Below are positions 1 through 6,697 of a stretch of 9,582 bases of DNA, piece by piece; the first letter of the stretch is position 1; every line of letters begins with the position of its first letter. This stretch comes from Alphaproteobacteria bacterium (GTDB lineage: Bacteria > Pseudomonadota > Alphaproteobacteria > GCA-2731375). Made by a program: the position numbers and the translations under genes. The DNA is taken from contig JANQKO010000667.1 of assembly GCA_028281075.1 (NCBI GenBank), forward strand, positions 1-9,582, read 5' to 3'. Below the pieces are notes generated by a model. That model saw nothing but the letters and a program-made list of their open reading frames with translations, was not told the DNA's origin and did not search any database.

Positions 1-10
1 GGATGTCCAT
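1..10 (-). CDS. Start of an unidentified gene (first three codons only)
   Basis: On the minus strand an ATG at 10-8 is preceded by AAGGAG (plus positions 17-22) with six bases between, a near-ideal ribosome binding site. Only Met-Asp-Ile can be read before the window ends, so the product cannot be identified. It lies about 150 bases downstream of hemP on the same strand. In several proteobacteria hemP sits just before the TonB-dependent heme receptor gene, so a heme receptor (hmuR/bhuR type) is a reasonable guess from context. It remains inference, because no coding sequence supports it. Confidence 0.5.
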
Positions 11-113
11 TCGGCTCTCCTTGGAAATCGATGTGTCAGCAACATCAGCTTCCTCGCTCGGGGCCGAATGGGCAACCTATTGAGAGATCACAGCTAGGCC
101 GCGATGGCTGGCT

Positions 114-129
114 GGGACTCATTCTCATT
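114..129 (-). promoter_or_regulatory. Possible weak Fur-box half match upstream of the partial gene
   Basis: The minus strand reads AATGAGAATGAGTCCC. AATGA and AAT align with the centre of the Fur consensus GATAATGATAATCATTATC, but the right half is poor (about 11 of 19 positions overall). It lies about 100 bases before the ATG of the partial gene at 10. Given the iron-related neighbours a second Fur site is plausible, but the match could be chance. Confidence 0.2.
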
Positions 130-158
130 TCGGATTCGGATGCCCGTGGGTGGTGTCG

Positions 159-377
159 CTATTTCGTCAGGATCAGCTTGCCGTTGCTGGTGCGGCGCAG
201 GCGGTAGGCGTCGCCGTTATGGGCGATGACGACCTCGTCGGCACCCGCCAGCAGCTCGGCGCTGTTCAACACGCGCAGCCCGCCGAGGTGCGGCCGTGCC
301 CACGATGTCGCCGGCTTCGTGGCGGGACCTCCGTCGAGAGGCCGGCCACCCATCCGAACCCGTCCGCCGAAACTCAT
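159..377 (-). CDS. hemP: Hemin uptake protein HemP (HmuP-like)
   Basis: A 72-residue protein whose last ~35 residues carry the HemP family signature: SAELLAGADEVVIAH, then NGDAYRLRR, then NGKLILTK at the very end. HemP/HmuP proteins are small and found in heme-uptake loci; in Bradyrhizobium, HmuP is a coactivator for expression of heme-utilisation genes. The open frame extends to 461, but that extension would translate the Fur box and promoter, so the ATG at 377 was chosen. It has a modest GTGAGG upstream, and the ATG at 353 is an alternative (64 residues). The N-terminal half is Gly/Arg/Pro-rich and not conserved, as is usual for the family. The gene is monocistronic or runs on into the partial gene at the left edge. 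The divergent heme monooxygenase at 736 supports a heme-iron role. Confidence 0.85.
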   Translation of the reverse strand: MSFGGRVRMGGRPLDGGPATKPATSWARPHLGGLRVLNSAELLAGADEVVIAHNGDAYRLRRTSNGKLILTK

Positions 378-418
378 TCGCCTCACCCGAATTCCACCGC
401 CGAAGGACGATTCGTACC

Positions 419-437
419 GCGAATGACTTTCATTATC
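419..437 (-). promoter_or_regulatory. Fur box of hemP
   Basis: The minus strand reads GATAATGAAAGTCATTCGC, which agrees with the E. coli Fur consensus GATAATGATAATCATTATC at 15 of 19 positions. It covers the predicted -10 element and start region of the hemP promoter. This is the geometry for repression of hemP by iron-loaded Fur and release under iron limitation. Base match and placement are seen directly; the regulation is inferred. Confidence 0.75.
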
Positions 438-461
438 AATATTATTGCGACCCATTCTCAA
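432..461 (-). promoter_or_regulatory. Sigma70-type promoter of hemP
   Basis: On the minus strand, TTGAGA (plus 456-461) and GATAAT (plus 432-437) are separated by 18 bases. Each matches its consensus hexamer (TTGACA, TATAAT) at five of six positions. Transcription would start near 425, giving a leader of about 48 bases before the ATG at 377. The Fur box overlaps the -10. Confidence 0.65.
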
Positions 462-735
462 TCCCGATGGCGGTCCGTTCGTTCATCCCTGCCGGAACAC
501 GCCGGGCAAGGATCAAAATGGGCGGCCGTTCGACGACTTGTTAATCTCTTTGACGCCTTTTCGGATCGAGCTTTCATATCTTCGGAAAGCGATCCGGGCC
601 GGGCCGCCGCGAGGTCACTTCAGTGTTGCGATTGCGATGCAGTTTCAATACTTACACGAACAGCCGATTGACGTTCACGGCAAACGATCGCCGGATTTGA
701 GATCAGGCACCGTCACAGCGAATGAGGTATCGAAC
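462..735. other. Intergenic region between hemP promoter and heme monooxygenase gene
   Basis: About 270 bases with no convincing gene. Open frames here lack family resemblance and usable ribosome binding sites. The promoter of the 736 gene must lie here, but no strong -35/-10 pair is visible. TTGCGA at 626-631 followed 17 bases later by TACTTA is the best spaced candidate, and its -10 is poor. No second Fur box or Irr iron-control element was recognised. Base composition is less GC-rich than in the flanking genes. Confidence 0.4.
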
Positions 736-1044
736 ATGTTTATCGCCATGAACCGGTTTCGCGTGCAGCGTGGCCAGGAGGACGCGTTCGAGCAGGTCTG
801 GAAGCAGCGCGACACCCATCTGCAGACGGTGCCCGGTTTCCAGGAATTCCACCTCCTGAAGGGACCCGAGGAAGAGGATCACACGCTCTATGCCTCGCAC
901 ACGGTCTGGGCCTCGAAGACGCATTTCGAGGACTGGACGAAGTCGGACGCGTTCCGCAAGGCGCACCAGGACGCCGGCACGCGCAAGAACCTCTATCTCG
1001 GCCATCCGAATTTCGAGGGCTTCGAAGTCGTGCAGGCGCTCTGA
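736..1044 (+). CDS. hmuQ: IsdG-type heme-degrading monooxygenase (HmuQ/HmuD-like, ABM fold)
   Basis: A 102-residue single-domain protein of the antibiotic biosynthesis monooxygenase (dimeric ferredoxin-like) superfamily. It begins MFIAMNRFRV and contains TVPGFQEFHLLKGP and TLYASHTVW, typical of the alphaproteobacterial heme oxygenases related to HmuQ/HmuD of Bradyrhizobium. Asn6, Trp67 and His77 fall at the positions of the IsdG catalytic triad (N7-W67-H77), in the context WTKSDAFRKAH. The expected reaction is oxidative opening of heme in the cytoplasm to release iron. The ATG at 736 has GAGG at 724-727, eight bases upstream. The frame stays open further upstream to 445, but that part shows no family similarity. 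The gene is divergent from hemP, which fits a heme-iron locus. The exact orthology (HmuQ versus HmuD versus another family member) is not decided here. Confidence 0.82.
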   Translation: MFIAMNRFRVQRGQEDAFEQVWKQRDTHLQTVPGFQEFHLLKGPEEEDHTLYASHTVWASKTHFEDWTKSDAFRKAHQDAGTRKNLYLGHPNFEGFEVVQAL

Positions 1045-1104
1045 GAGCCCCAGCCGAAAAGGCGCCAATGAGATTGATGTTCTGGCGACCGGCCACCCCA
1101 CCTG

Positions 1105-1188
1105 GTCATTGCCGGACTTGATCCGGCAATCCAGGCAGCACTTGCCCCGGCCTCGGTCCTGGATCACCGGGTCAAGCCCGGTGATGAC
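1105..1188. repeat. Pair of inverted REP-like palindromic units
   Basis: Two 31-base units lie in opposite orientation (1105-1135 and 1158-1188) around a 22-base centre. Each is itself a hairpin. In the first, nine-base arms 1108-1116 and 1122-1130 (ATTGCCGGA/TCCGGCAAT) flank the loop CTTGA. In the second, nine-base arms 1163-1171 and 1177-1185 (ATCACCGGG/CCCGGTGAT) flank TCAAG. Read in the same orientation, the units differ only at bases that are paired within a hairpin, and each change is matched by its partner. This BIME-like architecture resembles dispersed intergenic palindromes of alphaproteobacteria. It lies 60 bases after the heme monooxygenase stop and could also act as its transcription end. 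Confidence 0.75.
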
Positions 1189-1261
1189 GAAAAAGGCGTG
1201 GTTAACGGCTTGACATCAAACGCTTAGTTCAGAGTCAGAGTCGGAGGGTCCGTTCGAGAAC

Positions 1262-1287
1262 CGGCGAAGGCGGACGGGCGTTCGCCG
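1262..1287 (-). terminator. Possible hairpin at the end of the DUF3604 gene
   Basis: Seven-base arms CGGCGAA (1262-1268) and TTCGCCG (1281-1287) enclose a 12-base loop, 17 bases beyond the stop codon of the minus-strand DUF3604 gene. There is no U-tract after the stem on the minus strand, so a classic intrinsic terminator is not shown. It may only stabilise the mRNA end. Confidence 0.3.
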
Positions 1288-1304
1288 ACTTCTTCGCGGC
1301 TGGC

Positions 1305-3590
1305 TTACCTAAAGACGAAGATCGGGCTGCTCCAGGCCTGGAAGCCGTCCTCGGTGGTGACGCAGACCCAGAGCGGGTTGTCGCCGGTCTCGGACAGGTC
1401 GACGGTCAGGCGCTCCGTCATCTCGCGCACCGGGTTCGCGTCCGGCAGCCGGAACACGCGCAGCCGGCGCGCGAGGCCGCCGGCCTCCAGCACCGTGTCC
1501 TCGAGGCCGATCTCGGCCAGCGGCATCTTCAGGTGGCCGTGATTGCAGGACAGGTCCAGCTCGCCGTCGGCCGGGCCGTCGAGCCAGACGTCGAAGCCGC
1601 CGAAATTGCCGGTGGTCATGGCGTTCCACTCGACCGCGCCGCTGGCGGCCTGCCGCAGCAGGCGCTCGTGGTTCCAGGCATTGATCTTGGCGAAACGCGC
1701 GATCTCGGCGCCGCCGAACGTGGCGCGGCCGATCCAGGTCGACTGCCGGCCACGGCCGCGATATTCGGCGCCGCTCCAGATCACCCGGACGCGGCTGCCC
1801 AGATCCGCCGTGCCGTAGGGCCGAAGCGTGGCGATGGTCTCGGTGCCGTTGCGTACCTCGATGCGCTCGATCGGCGCGCCGGCCGCGACCTCGATGCCGA
1901 GCTCGACCCGACCGTCCGTGGTCCGGGCGATGTCGCCCATCATCACCTCGGACACATCGTGCGAATTGGTCTCGGGATAGACGTTCGGGTCCTGCTCGAA
2001 CAGGCGCGCGCCGCCGGCGAAGCGGGCGCGCACGTCGAGATGCAGGCGGCAGCCGGTGGTGCCGTAATGGTGCCGCCGGCGCAGGCAGTCGAAGATGCCG
2101 TCACGGGTCAGGTCGTCGGTGAGGAAGCAGGTCAGGCCGCCATAGGCGCCGAAGGTGGCGGCGCCGGGATAGCTGGCGCCGGGCCGGCCCTTGTGGCCGT
2201 CGCTGTTGCAGACGACGCCCGAGCGGTGGCCGAGCGGGAAGCCGTCGGTCAGCAGCCATTCGAAGGTGCCCCAGGCGGAATGGATCTCCATCGCCGTCTC
2301 GATCCTGGGATCATGCGCATAGGCGATATCGGCATAACGGCCGCCGACATGGGCATAGGCGAGGCAGTCCTCGTCGGCCAGTGCCTCGAACAGCACCGCC
2401 GCGTTGGGCGCGTCGGTGTCGATGTCGGACCGGTCCGGCAGCAGCGCGTGCGAGGAGCGCCGGATCTGCCGGCCCTCGTGGCGGAAATAGATGTTGCGGT
2501 CGCCGCCGACCGCCGTGTTGCCCGACCATTCGTAGCCCGGAAAGGTGACGAAGCGGTGGTCCTGGTGATACTCGGCCGTCAGCTCGTTCAGGAACGCCCA
2601 GAAGGCGTTGTTGACCTGAAAGTCGTTGGCCTGGTGGCTGGTGACGTCGAGGAAGGACCGGTCGCGGGCGAAATCGAAATACTCCCGCGCCGTGTTGATG
2701 CCGATGGATTCGCCGCTCTGGCCGTGCAGGTCGCCCCAATAGCCCGACATCGACCCGTCGCGGATAACGAGCGGTCCCGCTTCGGCGACCACCTCGTTGC
2801 CGTCGAGCACGCGCACGCGCAGGACGCCCGCGTCATCGGCCCGCAGGTCCTCGAAGGTCATGGCCTTGGTGCCGAGCGGATAGTCGACGCGCTCGGGCAG
2901 GCCGGTGACCGGCAGCGACGGCTCCAGCCGAAAGCTGCCCTCGGCCCGGTCGCTGGGATTGCCCCACATGTCCTCGGCCTTGAGGCCGAGCTGGAAACGC
3001 TCGCCCGGCCGGCGCAGCGACGGCAGCACGGCGCGCCAGACCGCCGGCTTGCCCGGCACGATCTCGATCGCCGGCGTTTCCGGCAGCGGCACGTAATGGC
3101 CGACGGCGCAGACATCGGCCAGCACCTTGAACTCGAAGGCCGATTCGCAGAACGTCTGCAGCTTCATGCCGGGCGAGCCCCGCGAGGTGTCGCCGAAGAC
3201 GATGGTGACGGTGTCGCCCTCGCGCAGGTAACCGCCGTGCAGCCGCGCCGTCAGCGACCGAAAGTAAGGCCGCTGGTGGCCGGTGCCGCCATAGTCGAGG
3301 GCGATACGGCCGGAGCTGCTGTGCGCGGTGACATAGCCCGGCGCCCGCGGGTCCGTGGTCTGCAGGGCGCCCCAGTCGCCGACGAAGCGGAACACCACGC
3401 GGATGCTGCCGGTATCGTCGAGCCCATAGCGGCCGACCGTATAGACCAGCCGGAAGGTCTGCGGGCTGCGCACCTCGAAGGCGCCCTTCGGCCGCAGGTC
3501 GACATGGCCGTAGAGAACGGGGTCGGCGCCGGGCTGCGTCTCGGGCCAGACGGCGGCGACCTGTTCGGGATTGACGATCTCTGGGCACAT
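1305..3590 (-). CDS. DUF3604 family PHP-like metal-dependent hydrolase
   Basis: A 761-residue protein of the DUF3604 family, whose metal-binding motifs resemble those of PHP hydrolases. The N-terminal ~280 residues look like beta-rich non-catalytic domains. The core begins at WGDLHGQSGES (residues 285-295) and continues with TSHQAND (317-323), PGYEWSG (351-357), AYAHVGG (411-417), EIHSAWG (435-441) and CNSDGHKG (461-468). Asp287, His289, His319, Glu354, His414, His437, Asp464 and His466 are the likely metal ligands. No signal peptide is visible, so the protein is probably cytoplasmic. The ATG at 3590 has AGGGAG about ten bases upstream. The gene is divergent from the TTT transporter operon and shares its control region with it, suggesting the enzyme acts on the imported compound or a product of it. 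The family has no generally assigned substrate, and the reaction (phosphoester, ester or amide hydrolysis) cannot be told from sequence. Confidence 0.88.
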   Translation of the reverse strand: MCPEIVNPEQVAAVWPETQPGADPVLYGHVDLRPKGAFEVRSPQTFRLVYTVGRYGLDDTGSIRVVFRFVGDWGALQTTDPRAPGYVTAHSSSGRIALDYGGTGHQRPYFRSLTARLHGGYLREGDTVTIVFGDTSRGSPGMKLQTFCESAFEFKVLADVCAVGHYVPLPETPAIEIVPGKPAVWRAVLPSLRRPGERFQLGLKAEDMWGNPSDRAEGSFRLEPSLPVTGLPERVDYPLGTKAMTFEDLRADDAGVLRVRVLDGNEVVAEAGPLVIRDGSMSGYWGDLHGQSGESIGINTAREYFDFARDRSFLDVTSHQANDFQVNNAFWAFLNELTAEYHQDHRFVTFPGYEWSGNTAVGGDRNIYFRHEGRQIRRSSHALLPDRSDIDTDAPNAAVLFEALADEDCLAYAHVGGRYADIAYAHDPRIETAMEIHSAWGTFEWLLTDGFPLGHRSGVVCNSDGHKGRPGASYPGAATFGAYGGLTCFLTDDLTRDGIFDCLRRRHHYGTTGCRLHLDVRARFAGGARLFEQDPNVYPETNSHDVSEVMMGDIARTTDGRVELGIEVAAGAPIERIEVRNGTETIATLRPYGTADLGSRVRVIWSGAEYRGRGRQSTWIGRATFGGAEIARFAKINAWNHERLLRQAASGAVEWNAMTTGNFGGFDVWLDGPADGELDLSCNHGHLKMPLAEIGLEDTVLEAGGLARRLRVFRLPDANPVREMTERLTVDLSETGDNPLWVCVTTEDGFQAWSSPIFVFR

Positions 3591-3650
3591 CGGACCAAGG
3601 CTCCCTGGTTCTGCCGGGCCGGTCGGCGATGGTCGCCGGGGTCGGGCCTA

Positions 3651-3679
3651 TCGACAATGGCCCTAAAACTATGTAGTTT
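3651..3679 (+). promoter_or_regulatory. Candidate promoter of the tctCBA-gntR operon
   Basis: TCGACA (3651-3656, five of six matches to TTGACA) is followed after 17 bases by TAGTTT (3674-3679, three of six to TATAAT). The -10 is the right arm of the palindrome at 3664-3681. Transcription would start near 3686, leaving a leader of about 55 bases before tctC. Confidence 0.4.
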
Positions 3680-3681
3680 TA
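3664..3681. promoter_or_regulatory. AT-rich 18-bp palindrome, probable operator of the divergent promoters
   Basis: TAAAACTATGTAGTTTTA has perfect eight-base arms around a TG centre, in an otherwise GC-rich intergenic region between the DUF3604 gene and tctC. The length and two-fold symmetry suit a dimeric winged-helix regulator. The GntR-type protein encoded at the end of the tct operon is the obvious candidate. The symmetry is seen; the binding partner is inferred. Confidence 0.65.
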
Positions 3682-3694
3682 AACATCGGGTCAA
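3666..3694 (-). promoter_or_regulatory. Candidate promoter of the DUF3604 gene
   Basis: On the minus strand, TTGACC (plus 3689-3694, five of six matches to TTGACA) is followed after 17 bases by TAGTTT (plus 3666-3671), the left arm of the palindrome. Transcription would start near 3659, with a leader of about 69 bases. It lies over almost the same DNA as the tctC promoter, so the two could not be occupied by polymerase together. Confidence 0.4.
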
Positions 3695-3740
3695 CAATCG
3701 CGCGGCCGAACGGCAATGGCCGCCAAGCAGGGAGATCAGA

Positions 3741-4703
3741 ATGAGTCATTCAACGACGCGCCGCGGCCTGCTGGCCGGCCTGGCCCTGACGGTCGCCGCC
3801 GCCACCGCCGGCCTGACCGCTTCCGAGCCCGCGTTCGCCGGTGCCTATCCGGCGAAGCCCGTGACCCTGGTCGTGCCCTACCGGGCCGGCGGCAGCACCG
3901 AGACCATGGCCCGCGTCTTCGCCAAGGCGCTGGGCGCCGAGCTCGGCCAGCCGATCGTCGTCAGAACCCGGCCCGGCGCCGGCGGCGCGGTCGGCGCCAC
4001 GGAAGTCGCCGCCGCGGCGCCCGACGGCCACACGATCCTGTTCGCGGCCACCGCCTCGCTGCTCTGGCCGCCGCTGACGCAGAAGGTCGAATACGACCTG
4101 AACAGCTTCATCTACGTGGCGCAGATCACCGAGTACCAGCAGGCCATCGTCGCCAAGGCCGACGCGCCCTACGACACGCTGGCCGGGCTGATCGCGCATT
4201 CGAAGCAGGGCGGCGGCCTGAACTATGCCGACCAGAGCGCCATGTCGCGCGCCTATATCGACTTCATCGCGGCCAAGGAAGGCGTCGAATGGACCGGCAT
4301 CCCGACCAAGGGCGGCGGCGAGATGGTGCCGTTCCTGCTGGGCGGCAAGGTCGACTTCGCCTGGAGCGGCGGCATCCACAACCGCTATGCCGGGAAGATG
4401 AAGGTGCTGGCCTCGATGAACAGCGGCCGGCTGATCGCCTCGCCCGACACGCCGTCGATCGGCGAGACCTACGGCATCGCCATGCCGAGCCAGGCCGTCA
4501 TCGTGGCGCCCGCCGGCACGCCACGGGACGTTGTCGACACCCTGCAGGCCGCCATCGAGACCGCCACCAGGGACGCCGACTTCGCCGACCTGGTCGAGAA
4601 CAAGCTGAAGTTCCCGGTCAAGTTCGTCGGCGCCACGGCCCTGCAGGCCGATATCGACCAGACCGTCACGGGCTTGCGGAAGGTGGTCGAGCAGACGCAA
4701 TGA
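3741..4703 (+). CDS. tctC: TctC/Bug-type periplasmic substrate-binding protein of a TTT transporter
   Basis: A 320-residue Bug (TctC) family binding protein that captures a small carboxylate-type ligand in the periplasm and delivers it to TctAB. Residues 1-33 form an export signal with a twin-arginine motif (TTRRGLLAG) and a likely cleavage after AFA, suggesting Tat export. The mature protein opens with YPAKPVTLVVPYRAGGSTET, the Bug ligand-loop signature; the common Pro/Ala before AGG is Arg48 and the usual Asp is Glu54. The second signature RPGAGGAVGA is at residues 77-86, followed by APDGHTILFA. The ATG at 3741 has GGGAG about seven bases upstream. The stop overlaps the tctB start (ATGA), indicating coupled translation. 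Bug proteins bind diverse acids, so the ligand is unknown. Confidence 0.93.
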   Translation: MSHSTTRRGLLAGLALTVAAATAGLTASEPAFAGAYPAKPVTLVVPYRAGGSTETMARVFAKALGAELGQPIVVRTRPGAGGAVGATEVAAAAPDGHTILFAATASLLWPPLTQKVEYDLNSFIYVAQITEYQQAIVAKADAPYDTLAGLIAHSKQGGGLNYADQSAMSRAYIDFIAAKEGVEWTGIPTKGGGEMVPFLLGGKVDFAWSGGIHNRYAGKMKVLASMNSGRLIASPDTPSIGETYGIAMPSQAVIVAPAGTPRDVVDTLQAAIETATRDADFADLVENKLKFPVKFVGATALQADIDQTVTGLRKVVEQTQ

Positions 4704-5191
4704 CCCCGGCCGACGCCGGCGGCGAGACCGGTCCGGCCGGCACGACACCGGCGACCGATATCGCCGCCGGCGTCCTGCTGGCGATCCTGGCGCTGGCGGC
4801 GCTGTTCTGGATCGTGCCGGCCCATACCGAGACCGCCGTCGGCGACTACGACGTGTCGCCGGCCTTCTTTCCCCGTCTCGGCGCCGGCCTGGTCCTGGTC
4901 CTGGCGTTCACGCTGGTCGCCACCGGCACGCGGCGCCATCTGGCCGGCCACCGGGACGGCCGGCCCGGCCGGCGCGTGCTGGCGGAGCTGCTGATCTGGA
5001 GCGCCGCCGCCACGGCCACGGTCATCGGCCTGCAGGTCATCGGCTTCATCGCCACGTCGGCCCTCGTCATCGCCGGCTGGATGCTGCTGGCCGGCGAGCG
5101 GCGCTGGCTGCTGATCGGCGCGGCGGCGGTGGCCTTCCCGCTGGTCGTCGACACCGCGGCCTGGGTCTTCTTCACCGTCGACCTGCCGTAA
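4700..5191 (+). CDS. tctB: TctB-type small membrane subunit of a TTT transporter
   Basis: A 163-residue integral membrane protein with about four or five hydrophobic segments (near residues 21-40, 57-76, 98-131 with a short break, and 137-158). The family signature SPAFFPRLGAGL is at residues 53-64, where the second helix begins. TctB is the small, poorly conserved partner of TctA in the inner membrane; its length is typical. It starts inside the tctC stop codon (4-base overlap) and ends 19 bases before tctA. The N-terminal 20 residues are Gly/Thr/Ala-rich and probably disordered. Confidence 0.88.
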   Translation: MTPADAGGETGPAGTTPATDIAAGVLLAILALAALFWIVPAHTETAVGDYDVSPAFFPRLGAGLVLVLAFTLVATGTRRHLAGHRDGRPGRRVLAELLIWSAAATATVIGLQVIGFIATSALVIAGWMLLAGERRWLLIGAAAVAFPLVVDTAAWVFFTVDLP

Positions 5192-5210
5192 ACGCCGGAC
5201 GGGCCGCGAC

Positions 5211-6692
5211 ATGCTGGAACAGCTCCTGACCGGTTTCGACGCGGCGCTGACCTTCGGCAATCTCGCCTTCATCGCCGCCGGCGTCGCGCTCGGCATCGTC
5301 ATCGGTGTCATTCCCGGCCTCGGCAGCGTCACCGCGCTGGCGGTGCTGGTGCCGGTCACCTTCTACATGCAGCCGCTGGCCGCCATCGCCTTCCTGGTCG
5401 GCGTCAACAAGGGCGGCACGTCCGGCGGCGCCGTGCCGGCGATCCTGCTGAACGCGCCGGGCACGCCGGAGGCCGCGGCGACGGCGCTCGACGGCCACCC
5501 GCTCGCCCGCAAGGGCCAGGCCGAGAAGGCCATGAAGTTCGCGCTGTTCTCGTCGGTGACCGGCGATACCTTCTCGGACATCGTGCTGATCCTGGTCGCC
5601 GCGCCGTTCGCGGTGGTCGCGCTGCAGTTCGGGCCGCTGGAATTCACCGCCGTGCTGCTGTTCGCCTTCGCCCTGCTGTCGGGCCTCGCCGGATCGTCGC
5701 CGCTGAAGGGCCTGACGGCGATCTTCCTCGGCGTGTTTCTCAGCACCATCGGCCTCGATCCCATCGACAGCACGACGCGCATGACCTTCGGGCAGGTCCA
5801 GCTCTTCGACGGCCTGCCGCTGGCCGCCATCGCCATCGGCGCGCTGGCGCTGGCCTCGGTGACCGAGCAGTTGTTCGGGCTCTGGCGCGAGGGCGAAACC
5901 GCGACGGACCGGGCCGCCGCGCGGGGCGACCGGGCCGCCAACCGGCTGCCGTTCCGCACCTTCTTCGGCTATCGCAAGACGCTGCTGCGCTCGGCCTTCC
6001 TCGGCTCCGTCGTCGGCATGCTGCCCGGCCTCGGCGTGTCGCTGGCGGCGTTCCTGAGCTACGGCGCCGCGCGGCGGGCATCGTCCGACCCCGACAGCTT
6101 CGGCCGCGGCAACCCCGAGGGCATCGTCGCCACCGAGGCGGCGAACAGCGCCGTCGTCGGCGCCAACCTGGTGCCAACCATCGCGCTCGGCATTCCCGGC
6201 AATATCGCCGCGGCGCTGCTGATCGGCGCCTTCATGATCCACGGCGTGGTGCCGGGGCCGTTCATGATGACCATGCACGGCGAGCTGATCTACGCGCTGT
6301 TCGCCTCGATGCTGATCGCCAACGTCGTGCATCTCGCCATCGGCACCGTCGGCATCCGGCTCTGGGCCCATGTCGCCCGGGTGCCGCGCGGCGTGATCCT
6401 GCCGCTGGTCATCGTGCTCTGCATCGCCGGCGTCTACCTGCCGACGCAGTCCATGTTCGACATCGGCGTCATGCTGGCCTTCGCTGGCGTCGGCCTGGTC
6501 ATGCGCCGCACCGGCTTTTCCGTGGTCTGCCTGGTCATCGGCTTCCTGCTGGGCGGCATGTTCGAAACCTCGCTGCGGCAGGCGCTTCTGTTGTACAAGT
6601 CCAACATGACCGCCGTCCTGCAAAGCCCGATCGCGCTGATCTTCCTGGCGCTGACGCTGTTCATACTCGTGCGCGCGTTCCGCCGCGGCTGA
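5211..6692 (+). CDS. tctA: TctA-type large membrane subunit of a TTT transporter
   Basis: A 493-residue permease of the tripartite tricarboxylate transporter family, which moves the substrate across the inner membrane using the ion gradient. It shows the family's internal duplication: GVIPGLGSVTALAV (from residue 32) and GMLPGLGVSLAAFLSYG (from 269). These are followed by the conserved loops AILLNAPGTPEAAATALDG (77-95) and NPEGIVATEAANSAVVGAN (301-319), then LGIPGN. Length and hydrophobic profile are normal. In the first half, the stretch ahead of the LNAPG loop reads NKGGTSGGAVP, where many TctA proteins have YGGSIT-like sequence. The ATG at 5211 lacks a strong Shine-Dalgarno sequence. It lies 19 bases after tctB and five bases before the regulator gene, so the operon is tightly packed. 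Confidence 0.93.
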   Translation: MLEQLLTGFDAALTFGNLAFIAAGVALGIVIGVIPGLGSVTALAVLVPVTFYMQPLAAIAFLVGVNKGGTSGGAVPAILLNAPGTPEAAATALDGHPLARKGQAEKAMKFALFSSVTGDTFSDIVLILVAAPFAVVALQFGPLEFTAVLLFAFALLSGLAGSSPLKGLTAIFLGVFLSTIGLDPIDSTTRMTFGQVQLFDGLPLAAIAIGALALASVTEQLFGLWREGETATDRAAARGDRAANRLPFRTFFGYRKTLLRSAFLGSVVGMLPGLGVSLAAFLSYGAARRASSDPDSFGRGNPEGIVATEAANSAVVGANLVPTIALGIPGNIAAALLIGAFMIHGVVPGPFMMTMHGELIYALFASMLIANVVHLAIGTVGIRLWAHVARVPRGVILPLVIVLCIAGVYLPTQSMFDIGVMLAFAGVGLVMRRTGFSVVCLVIGFLLGGMFETSLRQALLLYKSNMTAVLQSPIALIFLALTLFILVRAFRRG

Positions 6693-6697
6693 CCGCC

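Noticed and set aside
378..461. N-terminal extension of hemP to the ATG at 461
   Set aside because: It would translate the promoter and Fur box, and HemP proteins are normally around 60-75 residues.
462..735. Irr iron-control element or second Fur box upstream of the heme monooxygenase
   Set aside because: No stretch matches either consensus well enough to claim.
1210..1215. Perfect -35 hexamer TTGACA on the plus strand
   Set aside because: No -10-like element at 16-18 bases, and the DNA downstream is the antisense end of the DUF3604 gene.
1533..4703. Very long plus-strand open frame running antisense through the DUF3604 gene and into tctC
   Set aside because: The part before 3741 is the GC-rich shadow of the DUF3604 gene with Ala/Gly/Asp/Arg-rich composition and no family resemblance. 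Only the tctC part, with its own ribosome binding site and signal peptide, is real.
3716..5191. 491-residue frame containing tctB at its end
   Set aside because: Its first part is an out-of-frame Arg-rich reading of tctC. The real tctB starts at 4700, overlapping the tctC stop.
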